Assembly (NCBI GenBank): GCA_019638525.1
Contig: JAHBTO010000003.1
Span: forward strand, 248,001 to 312,000
DNA: 64,000 bases
Direction: 5' to 3'
Origin: Ferruginibacter sp.
GTDB lineage: Bacteria; Bacteroidota; Bacteroidia; Chitinophagales; Chitinophagaceae
Each line of letters begins with the position of its first letter. The first letter of the stretch is position 1. The notes under the pieces were generated by a model. The model saw only the letters and a program-made list of their open reading frames with translations. It was not told where the DNA came from and searched no databases. Shown in pieces: positions 44,987-55,217 of this stretch. The position numbers were made by a program, and so were the translations under genes.

Positions 44987-45016
44987 AAAAAGGCAGCTCA
45001 CAATTGGCTGCCTTTT
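44987..45016. terminator. Bidirectional terminator
   Basis: AAAAGGCAGC / GCTGCCTTTT stem with a 9-nt loop between the convergent acyltransferase-like gene and the PorU-like gene; both strands end in a T-run. Confidence 0.8.
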
Positions 45017-45034
45017 CAAGTATAATTTATTTCA

Positions 45035-48000
45035 TCACCTTAATATCACCATCTTACCATAACCTTTGGTGAAAAACTTATCTGTGTTATCATCTTCGGC
45101 TTTGTATTTATCAAGCGATTTACCATTCAGGTTGGTAAGTACCCTGTACAAATAAACGCCGTTGGCCAGTTTGGCACCATAGGTATCAGTACCATCCCAT
45201 TTAAACTCGGTAATGTTTCTGCCCACATGCAAGGGACCAAGTTCATCTTTGGTAATTTCCCTCACCACTTTACCGGTTATGGTTAAAATTTGTATGCGTA
45301 TATTTTGCGGAACCTGGTTGCCGGTAATATAAAACACAAACGCAGTGGATGTACTGAACGGGTTTGGATAGTTGAGCAGGTTTGATATCATTGCTTTGTT
45401 TATCACCTGGAAGTTTGCGTGATAATCTATTGCGCCTGCAGTATTGCCAACCACATCCCTGCCCGAAACAATCAGTTCGTAATTTCCTTCCAACGGAAAA
45501 TCGGGTGTAAAATCAATGGTGGCTGTATTGTTGCCGGTAGAAAGGTTGGCCGGTGTAAACCGCATGGTATCGCCAAAATGATAATCGTGCAGGCTGCCAT
45601 CAGGCTCGGGGAAACGCACCTGCACTTTAATTAAAGATGTATCGGCAAGGGCAAGAAAATGGCTCTCGTCTTTAAGGCTAATCAAAATATGTGGTTTGCC
45701 CGATACGATATCATTATTGAGAATATGTACACCATCGAATGTAACATCAAGCAAAGGATTAAATTCATCGGCCCTTACATACAAATCTTTAAACAATATA
45801 TTATTGAAATGATATTGTTCGGGCTGATCATCATTAGGGTTCACTTCTACAAATAAAGTATTGGCGCCCGGGTAGTTTTTTGTATCAATCTTAAAATTAA
45901 TTACCAGCGTATCGCCAGATACCAGCACTTTTCCTTTAGGCAGGGCAATGGCATGTGGTACATTATTCCTATCGGTGATGATGAAATTGAATTTCAAACT
46001 ATCGGCAAAACTGGTTTGACTTATATTTTTAAATGCCAGTTTAAAGTCAACTATCTCTCCCTGGTCGGCCGTATCTTTCATTGAGAAAAGAATGTTTGGT
46101 GCTACGGCGCCTTCGGGAATATAATCGCCATTAACACGCCAGTACCTTAACTGGTTGGGAGAAGCATTAACCGAATCGGTACTCAGCAACTTTAATTTAA
46201 TGTAAGGATAAGTTTGTGCATTTACCCAGCTTAAAGAAGTATCTACAGCCGGCCTTACAGTGGCAAGCAGTGTTTCGTTTCCTGCATTATTAACACCATA
46301 CACCTGTACCGATACCGAATCGGTAGATGGGTTTTCAACAGATGAACCACGCCAGTGCAGCGAGTTCCAGCTTAATGCAGGGCCAAATTTATCTGAAGTG
46401 ATATTGCCGCTTAGGTAATTACCTAATGTGTAAAAATCAACATTTAGTTTATCTACCGGCAATGCAGCAAATGTTTGTAATATGGCGCCCGGTGTACCTT
46501 TTTTATAAACAAATACAAATGGCCTGTTGATGGTATTGAGCGAATCGAGTTTGCTGAAACCATTTGCTTTTAATTTATGATACAACGAATTGCCCGATCC
46601 TAAAGTAGCAGTATCAGCTTCCCAGCTATCGGGGAAATAAGTGAAAGGATTGGCAGGGCAATTGGTCATCACTACATAATGGCCAACCGGAATAGTGTCT
46701 AAAAAGTCCATTACGGTTTTTCTTTGTGCCGTATTTGTAATTTTAAATTGAAACCATCCGGGTTTTGCTGTAGGGTTAATAGGGATGGGGCGCATGCTTC
46801 CGTATTGGCCGGAGGTACCGTTATCGGTATTTACCCAAATTTTTTGTGTGGTTGTATCAATAACGTAAAATTTCAACACTTCGGTATTAGCAGCAAGGCC
46901 GGGGCCATAAAAACCTTCCATCACCATCACCCCGTCGTTACTTATTGAATAATCGGGCCCATCGCTCGATGCAGGATAAATGGTTGTACGCACATTGTAC
47001 ACCACATTGCGTTTATCAAAATTAAATTTCCGGCTATCATCAAGGTTAATTAAGTTATAGGTATTCTTTTTAAACTGGTAATAATGCGATTGGTTAAAAC
47101 CTGTTGTGCTGTTTGGTAAATAAATAAATGAAAAGTCGTTCCATATAACTGTATTACCATTAACAGGCACAGTGGATGTACGCCAGTAATACACGGTGCT
47201 ATCAATAAATGTAAAGTTTGATGGGTTAAATTCTATTACACCACCAACGCCGGTTGCATTATATGTTCTTTTTAATGGAGAGTTAAAAAGTTCGGTGGTA
47301 TCAAGCTCCATTACATATTGCCTGCTTGGGCTTAAGGGGTTTGCCGTGCTGGCATAAAACTTAAAATTGGGTTGGTTTACTATCGAATAATTATAAGGCG
47401 ATATGGGACGAAGCTCATCTTCAAAAATATAAAACTCTTTTGTTATCTCATTGTTTGTTTCATACAATTCATCAATACGGTTACCATCGTCTAATGTTAC
47501 GGTTAATTTATTAAGCCCTTTATCAGTAATTGGATTAATAGGAACAGTTAAATGAATAGAATCCATATAAAGTGTAGCAGGTATCAGCTGGTTATATAAA
47601 ATCCTTATACTATCGTTGGGTAGTTTTTGTTTAACTATTACTTTCATTGAATCCCTGATAGCTTTACCAATATTCATCATCTTAATATCAATATCAAAAT
47701 GATTATCGGCAACAGAGATAGGATTGGGAGTGAATTTTATAAGCTGGTCTTCTATAACATAATCTGGTTTGGCAAAAGAGTTGAGTTTGATTGCAGGATC
47801 ACCATGCAATGTTATTTCTTCCAGGTGAAGCCTAAGCAAAATATCTAAAGCGCCCGGTCCACCTCCTAAATCGGTAATTGTTTTTTGAATTATATTACCC
47901 ACAGGAGCTCCATACATTTTTTTTGCAAACTCATTATAATATGTGGTATTATACATATTCAGGAAAGGCGCTACACCATAATGTGTACTTCCTAAAAACC

Positions 48001-50134
48001 CAATACTTCCTTTATGATCTAAGAAAATATATTTTTCTGATAGCGACATGCCGGTGTACCCCAATACCCGGTTAGGGTTAAAGGTGAAAAAGTTTCCTAC
48101 TGTACATCCGCTTACATGCATGAACGGGTATTTACCTGCATTTTGATAATTCTCGGGGTAGTTTAAATTAATAGCCAGTTCGTTGGCTGATGAGTGCCCA
48201 AAATATTTTACATAACTAAGCCCTTCGTGAAACAACTCGGTTATTTTCTGGCTTTGTTCCTGCTCAATTGTTGATACCGATGTTTTAACATAGGTATCAA
48301 CATGTGCGCCCACTAATGTATCCTGCACAATGGTTTTATAACTATTCATGTGGCCCAGGAACTCGTTGTTCTCAGATTCATTGGAACCACCAATAGTGTG
48401 CAGCATATTTTTCATCCAGCCTTTATCTTCAATTGTAGGACTATTTGTTTGCTGGGTTTGTTCATATTCTTTTACTTTATCAAGATAAACACCTACTTCA
48501 TTTCCATTTATAGCACCTAACCTTCCAATTGGCACTAATGGAACCACGCTGCCGGGATTGCTTGCAAGTAATATATCAGAAGCTGGCCATCCAAATGTTG
48601 GCACAAGGTCTAATTCGTTTGCCACAGGATTGCTTTGATTGGTGGTGTAATCCAGGTAAGATAAACTTCGGCCAATTAGAAATACAAATTTTGGAGTTAC
48701 ACTAAAATTTTGTTTTGCATAGCGAATAAAATCACGAATACCGGCAGGATGTTTTTTTATACCAAATCCAAACTGCTCGTTTAATTCAGCAACATCATAA
48801 ATTTTTGCATTAAAGCCACCCCCCACAGCCGAACTGCGGTATTGTTTATATAAATCAACATAATTAACTCCCGAACCATTGTTATATAAAACCGGGTTAC
48901 TGATGATGATGTAATCACCCTGGTTAGCAGTGTTGGCAAAATTGATAAATGTTTTGCTGCTAAGAGATGTTACCTGGTTAATATTAGATACGTCGCCGCT
49001 CATCAGGTTAAATTTACGTACCGAGTCTAATGATGGGTCTAATGCAAATTTTACCTGGCCTGGTGTGCTTATATCGCCGATAATCCTTTTTGAATTATTG
49101 TAATCGTATAATATTGGTGCAATGTTATTGGTATTAAAATTAGTAATCACTAAAAAATTACCGGCAGCATTTGCCTTTAGTTCAAAATAAAAATTCTTTT
49201 TGTTGTTGAAATTAAAAGTAGAAGGATAGGTAAGTGATAGTGATGCTACTTGTATCCTGTCTGTTGCTTCGGGCGAAGTGTTGGTAATACTTATATTTAC
49301 AGCATTAGGATTTACAATTAAAGTATTAGGTAAGTTTCGAATGGTATCTTTTATGTAATTAAAAAAAGGCATGGTTCTTTGGCTTACCAAAACATTTGAA
49401 ACCTTTGCAATTATATCCCTGGGGTTTAAAGCGCCACCAACTACAGAATAAGTTAATGTAAGGCTGTTAGCCGGGGCGCCAGAATAATAATTTAGGTCTG
49501 TAATTGTATATGATAAGGCGCAACATGGAGCAATGTCTCCACTCATCCAGCCTTCGCCAATATCATAAGAAGCAGAATAAACATAAACAGAAGTGCCTAT
49601 ACCACCCAACACGGCAGCAGAGCCCCTGTTTATAACGTTGTGATAAAATATTTCGAACCTGTTTAAAAAATAAGTATCGGCAGGCAAACTATTACCGCCG
49701 GTATTATTTATGGCAGAAGTATATCTTAAATTACCACCAGCACTATTCTCTGTTAAATAATATGTAACCGTATCTGTCTCTAAACTATACCTGTCATTCA
49801 TCTGGCTTTCCGGAATTCGGTAAAGGTCACGATCGGGTTTACCATCATTCATTAATCCCCAAAACTCCAGGTAATCATTTGGCCCCAAAATACCTGTTGG
49901 TACAGATGTGTACATGCGCACTTCTTTTCCATTACGCCATAATTGAAAATTTTCGGCAGGCACATTGCCCAGTCCGGCTGCGGCCAGTACAGATTGTGGA
50001 ATACGGGTAAGTGTATCTTTGGCCAGTTTGAATTTATAGTAAGTCTTATTATAATCAATCCAGCTATTGTTTAACTGGGCATAACCAGTTAACGACAATA
50101 GCACAACCATGGAGATTAATAAAATTTTTTTCAT
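45035..50134 (-). CDS. PorU-like C25 peptidase with T9SS sorting domain (PorU2-like)
   Basis: Very large exported protein, 1699 residues. The signal peptide is MKKILLISMVVLLSLTGYAQ. A C25 (gingipain-type) domain lies around residues 430-790: FVFLIGRSLSYLDY, IGRLGA, then catalytic His647 in KYFGHSS and Cys677 in VSGCTVG, a His-Cys spacing close to that of gingipains. Several beta-sandwich domains follow, and the last ~90 residues are a type A T9SS sorting domain (NYPNPFS, GKMVILR). PorU is the sortase that removes such signals and attaches substrates to the cell surface. This one is longer than the classical ~1150-residue PorU and could be a second sortase or a secreted C25 protease. It forms an operon with the PorV-like gene, 13 bp away. 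Confidence 0.8.
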   Translation of the reverse strand: MKKILLISMVVLLSLTGYAQLNNSWIDYNKTYYKFKLAKDTLTRIPQSVLAAAGLGNVPAENFQLWRNGKEVRMYTSVPTGILGPNDYLEFWGLMNDGKPDRDLYRIPESQMNDRYSLETDTVTYYLTENSAGGNLRYTSAINNTGGNSLPADTYFLNRFEIFYHNVINRGSAAVLGGIGTSVYVYSASYDIGEGWMSGDIAPCCALSYTITDLNYYSGAPANSLTLTYSVVGGALNPRDIIAKVSNVLVSQRTMPFFNYIKDTIRNLPNTLIVNPNAVNISITNTSPEATDRIQVASLSLTYPSTFNFNNKKNFYFELKANAAGNFLVITNFNTNNIAPILYDYNNSKRIIGDISTPGQVKFALDPSLDSVRKFNLMSGDVSNINQVTSLSSKTFINFANTANQGDYIIISNPVLYNNGSGVNYVDLYKQYRSSAVGGGFNAKIYDVAELNEQFGFGIKKHPAGIRDFIRYAKQNFSVTPKFVFLIGRSLSYLDYTTNQSNPVANELDLVPTFGWPASDILLASNPGSVVPLVPIGRLGAINGNEVGVYLDKVKEYEQTQQTNSPTIEDKGWMKNMLHTIGGSNESENNEFLGHMNSYKTIVQDTLVGAHVDTYVKTSVSTIEQEQSQKITELFHEGLSYVKYFGHSSANELAINLNYPENYQNAGKYPFMHVSGCTVGNFFTFNPNRVLGYTGMSLSEKYIFLDHKGSIGFLGSTHYGVAPFLNMYNTTYYNEFAKKMYGAPVGNIIQKTITDLGGGPGALDILLRLHLEEITLHGDPAIKLNSFAKPDYVIEDQLIKFTPNPISVADNHFDIDIKMMNIGKAIRDSMKVIVKQKLPNDSIRILYNQLIPATLYMDSIHLTVPINPITDKGLNKLTVTLDDGNRIDELYETNNEITKEFYIFEDELRPISPYNYSIVNQPNFKFYASTANPLSPSRQYVMELDTTELFNSPLKRTYNATGVGGVIEFNPSNFTFIDSTVYYWRTSTVPVNGNTVIWNDFSFIYLPNSTTGFNQSHYYQFKKNTYNLINLDDSRKFNFDKRNVVYNVRTTIYPASSDGPDYSISNDGVMVMEGFYGPGLAANTEVLKFYVIDTTTQKIWVNTDNGTSGQYGSMRPIPINPTAKPGWFQFKITNTAQRKTVMDFLDTIPVGHYVVMTNCPANPFTYFPDSWEADTATLGSGNSLYHKLKANGFSKLDSLNTINRPFVFVYKKGTPGAILQTFAALPVDKLNVDFYTLGNYLSGNITSDKFGPALSWNSLHWRGSSVENPSTDSVSVQVYGVNNAGNETLLATVRPAVDTSLSWVNAQTYPYIKLKLLSTDSVNASPNQLRYWRVNGDYIPEGAVAPNILFSMKDTADQGEIVDFKLAFKNISQTSFADSLKFNFIITDRNNVPHAIALPKGKVLVSGDTLVINFKIDTKNYPGANTLFVEVNPNDDQPEQYHFNNILFKDLYVRADEFNPLLDVTFDGVHILNNDIVSGKPHILISLKDESHFLALADTSLIKVQVRFPEPDGSLHDYHFGDTMRFTPANLSTGNNTATIDFTPDFPLEGNYELIVSGRDVVGNTAGAIDYHANFQVINKAMISNLLNYPNPFSTSTAFVFYITGNQVPQNIRIQILTITGKVVREITKDELGPLHVGRNITEFKWDGTDTYGAKLANGVYLYRVLTNLNGKSLDKYKAEDDNTDKFFTKGYGKMVILR

Positions 50135-50147
50135 ACGAGTTGTTGTT

Positions 50148-51257
50148 TTATTCAGATTCTTTCTTACCGGCTAAGTTCAGGCGTAAAGAAAATATATGGG
50201 TATATAATGGATTTGACTGGTTGGCAAGGTTTGTAAAGGCATAATCTATCATCACATTTTTTATTTTAAAACCTGCACCGGCGCTTGGCTGGTAAATCCA
50301 AACTCTTTTTTGGTTAAGGGTATCCTTATCGGCCAGTGCACGTTGAAAATTAGTGATACCGGCTCTTATAAAAAATACATTTTTAATACTGGCTTCCAAA
50401 CCTACATGCGGATCAATACTGATGGTTTTACCGCTTACAATGGTATTGCGCTGCCCGTCAAAAGTAAGGTCGGCATTTACTTCGGCAGATAAGTTTACCG
50501 AATTGCCAAGCCTAAAATCGTAAGCGCCGCCTATAACAAGCCGGGGCGCAGTAAGCTCATTTGATTTTACAGGTATATCATTTTTTGTAAGATAAAATAC
50601 TTCTTTTTCTCTTTCGGTAAAATGAAATGTCCAGGCATTGAAAGTAGTTGTGATATCTCTTGCCACAATACCTGCGTGCCATTTTTCGCCATGCATCTGC
50701 AAGCCTGCATCAAGCCCAAAACCCCAGGCGGTGGCAAATTTGCCTACTTTACGGTAAATTACTTTTGCATTAATACCAAAACTTATTTTTTGTGTTTCTG
50801 TTTCTTTTATCTTTTGTGCAAAGGATAAAAGAAAAGCATAATCGGCCGATGAAAATGTTTGAATGTTATTATAGTTAATGCTGCCATCGGGTTCCACTAA
50901 AAACAAAGTGTTGGGGATATCATCAACTGCAAATCGCAATATCGAAATACCTAAAGCCCGTTTGTTATCTTGTATGGGCATGGCTCCGGCCAGGTAATCG
51001 TATTTGGCAATACCACCAAAATAATCGGCATGCATGAGGCCAATAGATGGGTAATCATTAATGCCAGATAAACCGGCAGGATTCCAGTAACCTGCGGTTT
51101 CGTCTTTAGCAGATGCTATTTGGGCGCCTCCCATAGCAAGCCCCCGGGCGCCGGCACCTATATTTAAAAATTCATTTGAATATTTACGGAATTGTGCAAG
51201 TGAAAACAAAGGCGCAAGCATAAATAATACAAAGCTTATTTTGGCATACAATCTCAT
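50148..51257 (-). CDS. PorV/PorQ family outer-membrane protein
   Basis: Outer-membrane beta-barrel of 369 residues with signal peptide (KISFVLFMLAPLFSLAQ). FLNIGAGARGLAMGGAQIASAKDETAGYWNPAGLSG is the diagnostic N-terminal region of the PorV/PorQ group (FadL-like barrels). The chain ends SLRLNLAGKKESE. In type IX secretion PorV carries exported substrates from the translocon to the PorU sortase. Its gene directly precedes the PorU-like gene, so they probably work as a pair. The rest of the T9SS is not in the window. Confidence 0.82.
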   Translation of the reverse strand: MRLYAKISFVLFMLAPLFSLAQFRKYSNEFLNIGAGARGLAMGGAQIASAKDETAGYWNPAGLSGINDYPSIGLMHADYFGGIAKYDYLAGAMPIQDNKRALGISILRFAVDDIPNTLFLVEPDGSINYNNIQTFSSADYAFLLSFAQKIKETETQKISFGINAKVIYRKVGKFATAWGFGLDAGLQMHGEKWHAGIVARDITTTFNAWTFHFTEREKEVFYLTKNDIPVKSNELTAPRLVIGGAYDFRLGNSVNLSAEVNADLTFDGQRNTIVSGKTISIDPHVGLEASIKNVFFIRAGITNFQRALADKDTLNQKRVWIYQPSAGAGFKIKNVMIDYAFTNLANQSNPLYTHIFSLRLNLAGKKESE

Positions 51258-51614
51258 AATAACATTTGGTTAGTTATTGAATCTAAAAGAGGAATAATTT
51301 AAAACGTAATAATACGTAGTAAATTGTGTTCATATATGAATTTAAAATTAAGCTAATTTGTATAAACCAAAGAAATGAAATTTTATCTTAATTAGTATTC
51401 ATTAAACCCTCTTTAAACATTTAATATAAGCACAATTTTGTTGCCAAAGTGTGTAATAAGTTTATTATCCAATTATTGAACAAGGATGATTATGTTTTAA
51501 ATCGTTATAATTTTTTTTTAACAAATAATAATACCTGTTTAAAAAATATAAATTATCATATAAACGTATAGCTAATAAAATATATTTCAGTATAATTCAT
51601 AAACAAGGATAAAC
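51258..51614. other. AT-rich divergent intergenic region
   Basis: It separates the minus-strand PorV-like gene from the plus-strand TolB-like gene. It is strongly AT-rich with poly-A/T tracts. A tatatttc at 51581-51588 is a one-mismatch TAnnTTTG with no matching -33 element. I found no hairpin or gene I would defend. Confidence 0.55.
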
Positions 51615-52616
51615 ATGAAAAAAACTATCTTATTCATTTTAGTACCTGTAATATTTTTTTCTTGTATTAAAGAAGATCCCCTGCCAACAGATAATACAAA
51701 TAACCTGCTGTTTTTTTATGAAAGAACTGAGAATGGAAATTTGCAGGTTTATAAATATGATGGTAATACCGAAACCAATTTAAGTAATGATAATAACTAT
51801 GATTACTGGTGGATAAAAGTTAGCCCCGATAAAAAAAGATTTTTATGCTATCGATCTCCTAAACATGCAGGTGTTAACTCTTATACTACCTGCGAACTGA
51901 TGATGTTTAATGTTGATGGTAGTAATGGCCATGTAATTATTCCACTTCATGCTTATGGTTGGCAAATCCAGGCACATGCAAAATGGTCGCCCGATGGTAC
52001 AAAAATATTAGGTATTGCAAAATGCACCGATCCATCAATAAACGACCTGGTGCCAAGAGGAAGAATTGTTGTTTTTAATACTGATGGAACAAACCCTGTT
52101 ATTATCTCTAAATTCAAACACGAAGTAGCTGATCCCGCCTGGTCGCCTGATGGAAATAAAGTAGTGTATGTGGGGCCATCAGATATAGCCGATGAAAGCA
52201 ATCCTGAAAAAGCAGAAATATACCAGGCCACATTAAATCAAACTAACATGAGCCTGGAAAATCCTATTCGTTTAACTTTTGATAATCTTTATTGTTACGA
52301 CCCCGCCTGGTCGCCTGATGGCAATTGGATAGCATACAGTAAAGGTGCTTTTATAAACCTTATATGGAAAGAAAATCATGATATATATAAATGCAGGCCC
52401 GATGGCTCGGAAGATGTATTGGTATTGCATGATGGTAAAGTAAATGGAGTACCAACCTGGATACCCGATGGAAAGCGTTTAATATTTCATGTACTGGGCC
52501 TTAATGGTCCGCCACCTTTTAGCTTATATAGTTGCAGCGCAAATGGTAATGAAAAAAAGTTAATTCTAAGTAATGATGGCATTTACAGATCTTCTCCAAC
52601 TGCAATTGAAAAATAG
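51615..52616 (+). CDS. TolB-like beta-propeller lipoprotein
   Basis: Predicted lipoprotein, 333 residues. The lipobox VIFFSC places the acylated Cys at position 17. The rest is a WD40-like (PD40) propeller with blades marked by KVSPDKKRFLCY, KWSPDGTKILGIA, AWSPDGNKVVYVG, AWSPDGNWIAYSK and TWIPDGKRLIFHV. Related domains in TolB bind peptidoglycan-associated partners; in Bacteroidota many such lipoproteins have no known role. It is a single gene with no operon partner. Confidence 0.8.
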   Translation: MKKTILFILVPVIFFSCIKEDPLPTDNTNNLLFFYERTENGNLQVYKYDGNTETNLSNDNNYDYWWIKVSPDKKRFLCYRSPKHAGVNSYTTCELMMFNVDGSNGHVIIPLHAYGWQIQAHAKWSPDGTKILGIAKCTDPSINDLVPRGRIVVFNTDGTNPVIISKFKHEVADPAWSPDGNKVVYVGPSDIADESNPEKAEIYQATLNQTNMSLENPIRLTFDNLYCYDPAWSPDGNWIAYSKGAFINLIWKENHDIYKCRPDGSEDVLVLHDGKVNGVPTWIPDGKRLIFHVLGLNGPPPFSLYSCSANGNEKKLILSNDGIYRSSPTAIEK

Positions 52617-52800
52617 GCATCGCTATAACTTAATTAATTTTGTTTTTCATTAAAGTATTTTTGCTGAGTATTTTATAATGGCATAAACAGCGTTGTTTTA
52701 TTCCCTAATCATAATTTTAGGCTTCTAACATACTTTTTTCTCAATTTTATTAAGCAATTTTGCAATCCTTGCTTTTTTAATAAAATAACAGGTTATCTAC

Positions 52801-54081
52801 ATGAAATCATTAATAGAAGAATTACAGTGGAGAGGGATGATACAGGATATAATGCCCGGCACCAAAGAACAATTAGATAAAGAATTAACTACTGCCTATA
52901 TTGGTTTTGACCCTACAGCCGATAGTTTGCATATTGGCAGCCTTGTGCCCATAATCTTGCTGGTGCATTTTCAAAAAGCAGGGCATAAACCTATTGCATT
53001 GGTAGGCGGCGCCACCGGCATGGTTGGCGACCCCACCGGTAAAAGCGAAGAAAGGATTTTATTAAGCGAAGATGTTTTAAATAAAAACTCGGCAGGTATT
53101 AAAGCACAACTTGAAAAATTTCTCGACTTTGATTCTCAAAAACCCAATGCCGCCGAAATGGTGAACAATTACGATTGGTTTAAAAATATTTCTTTCCTTG
53201 ATTTTATTAGGGATACCGGCAAGCTGATAACGGTTAATTACATGATGGCCAAAGACAGTGTAAAAAAAAGGCTTGACAGCGAAACAGGGATGAGCTTTAC
53301 CGAATTTACTTACCAGTTAATACAGGGTTATGATTTTTACTGGCTGTACAAAAACAAAAACTGCAAACTGCAAATGGGCGGTAGCGACCAATGGGGAAAC
53401 ATAGTTACCGGCACCGAGCTGATACGAAGAAAAGATGCCGGCGAAGCATTTGCATTTACCTGCCCATTAATAAAAAAAGCAGATGGCGGCAAGTTTGGCA
53501 AAACCGAAAAAGGAAATATATGGTTAGATGCTGCAAAAACAACTCCCTACCAGTTTTACCAGTTTTGGTTAAATGCATCGGATAATGATGCAGCAACATG
53601 GATAAAGATTTTTACTTTTTTAGATGAGCCTGCCATCATTAGTTTGATTGAAGAACAGAAAAAAGATGCATCAAAAAGAGTGCTGCAAAAAGCCCTTGCC
53701 AAAGAGGTTACCATTTTTGTACATGGCGAAACGGAATATAAAAAAGCCATTGAAACAACCGAAAAATTATTTGCCAACCAACATGCTGCAGCCGAAGATT
53801 TAAGTGAAGATGACCTGAATGGTATGGAAGGAATTGTAAAAGTTAATTACCCGGTTGATAAATTACAAGCCGGTGTAGATGTTGTAAGTTTTTTAGCCGA
53901 AACCAATATTTTCAGCAGCAAGGGCGAAGCCCGAAAAATGCTGCAGGGCGGCGGTGTAAGCATCAACCGTAAGAAGGTAGAAGGCATTGATTTAAAAGTT
54001 GACAACAGCTTATTGCTGCACAGCAAATATGTATTGGTACAAAAAGGTAAGAAGAATTATTTTTTGGTAAGGGTTGGATGA
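52801..54081 (+). CDS. tyrS: Tyrosine--tRNA ligase
   Basis: Class I aminoacyl-tRNA synthetase charging tRNA-Tyr, 426 residues, the usual bacterial length. The HIGH-type motif is LHIGSL with His44, preceded by [10 protein letters not shown]. The tyrosine-binding region includes [13 protein letters not shown] and [11 protein letters not shown]. The KMSKS-type loop is KFGKT (231-235), with Thr in place of the usual Ser. The S4 RNA-binding domain occupies the C-terminus ([22 protein letters not shown]). It stands alone between the lipoprotein and the two-component genes. Confidence 0.97.
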   Translation: MKSLIEELQWRGMIQDIMPGTKEQLDKELTTAYIGFDPTADSLHIGSLVPIILLVHFQKAGHKPIALVGGATGMVGDPTGKSEERILLSEDVLNKNSAGIKAQLEKFLDFDSQKPNAAEMVNNYDWFKNISFLDFIRDTGKLITVNYMMAKDSVKKRLDSETGMSFTEFTYQLIQGYDFYWLYKNKNCKLQMGGSDQWGNIVTGTELIRRKDAGEAFAFTCPLIKKADGGKFGKTEKGNIWLDAAKTTPYQFYQFWLNASDNDAATWIKIFTFLDEPAIISLIEEQKKDASKRVLQKALAKEVTIFVHGETEYKKAIETTEKLFANQHAAAEDLSEDDLNGMEGIVKVNYPVDKLQAGVDVVSFLAETNIFSSKGEARKMLQGGGVSINRKKVEGIDLKVDNSLLLHSKYVLVQKGKKNYFLVRVG

Positions 54082-54537
54082 GGGGGAGAAAATGCTAAAT
54101 TTTTAAATTATTTGTATGTTACTTGTGGGTATTAACTGTTACACATTAGAGTAGTATCCAGTTATTTGTTTACTAAAACCATTACAATTTACTGTGATAA
54201 AACCACATCCAAAATCTGTTGATTTACAAAAAATGGCCTGACCAGTGTTTATGCCACCACTACCCCATTTCCACCACCTCTTTTTATATCTTCGTCAATT
54301 TCATTTTGTACAACCCAACATTAAAAACACTATACAAGTAAGAATAAAAAAATACTTTAATCGTTTTTTATAATCATAAAAATTATTTTTGATTTTTATT
54401 TCCTAACCCTGTAAATAAATTTTTGAATATTTACTTTATGAATCTTAAACTGAGAACAGATAAGTAAAAAAAGTTTGCTTATGATGTTATGCAATCCCAG
54501 ATTTATTTGATTTAGATAAGGGAGTAATATGAAATTG
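54082..54537. other. Intergenic region without a recognised feature
   Basis: 456 bp between tyrS and the convergent response regulator gene, AT-rich apart from a pyrimidine-rich patch around 54255-54285 (ccaccactaccccatttcca). I see no convincing open frame, tRNA or strong terminator. A small RNA cannot be excluded. Confidence 0.5.
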
Positions 54538-55164
54538 TTAGCTGTGGAATTTAGCTGCAATCTCGGCACGAGAGTGAATATTTAATTTATTGTAAATATT
54601 CTTTGTGTGTGTAAAAAGAGTATGCATGCTGATATTGCATGTATCTGCTATGATTTTATAAGATTTACCCTCAATAAGTAATTGTAAAATTTCTCTTTCC
54701 CTTTTGGTAAGTTTGTATTCATTCAATTGATCGTTTATGTTTTTTTCTTTAAATGAAAAATATTCAAGCATTTTACGTGCAATCTTTCCATTGATGATGC
54801 TTTCTCCATTGTAAACCGAATGAATAGCTTCAATAATTTTTTCGGGAGGGTCTTTTTTAAGCAAATACCCCAGCGCTCCCGCTTTTACCGAATTAAAAAT
54901 CTTTTCTTCATCTTCAAATACAGTAAGCATGAATACACCTGTGTTTGGTAATTTTTCTTTCAATAACTTTACACCTTCTATACCCGATTTGTAAGGAAGG
55001 TCAATATCCATAATCACTACATCGGGTGATGAATGATATAATGCATCAATATCTAAAAGGTTATTAGAAGTATATACAAGCAACATATCTGGTTGATTGC
55101 TTATCAATACCTGCATGGCTTTTAAAAAAGAAATATTGTCTTCTATAATGGCTGCATGTATCAT
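54538..55164 (-). CDS. LuxR-type response regulator
   Basis: Two-component transcription regulator. I place the start at MIHAAIIEDN (208 residues), which begins the receiver domain in the usual way; an ATG nine codons upstream (55191) is possible. The receiver has the acidic pair ED, phospho-acceptor Asp in VVIMDIDLP, the conserved Thr in VFMLTVFED and Lys in YLLKKD. The output domain is a LuxR/GerE helix-turn-helix: LTKREREILQLLIEGKSYKIIADTCNISMHTLFTHTKNIYNKL. It follows its histidine kinase on the same strand (53 bp with this start) and should be its phosphorylation partner. Confidence 0.92.
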   Translation of the reverse strand: MIHAAIIEDNISFLKAMQVLISNQPDMLLVYTSNNLLDIDALYHSSPDVVIMDIDLPYKSGIEGVKLLKEKLPNTGVFMLTVFEDEEKIFNSVKAGALGYLLKKDPPEKIIEAIHSVYNGESIINGKIARKMLEYFSFKEKNINDQLNEYKLTKREREILQLLIEGKSYKIIADTCNISMHTLFTHTKNIYNKLNIHSRAEIAAKFHS

Positions 55165-55217
55165 AGTTGCGAAAGATAGACTATTTATCATATTCTACAA
55201 CTACCAGATTTATAATA

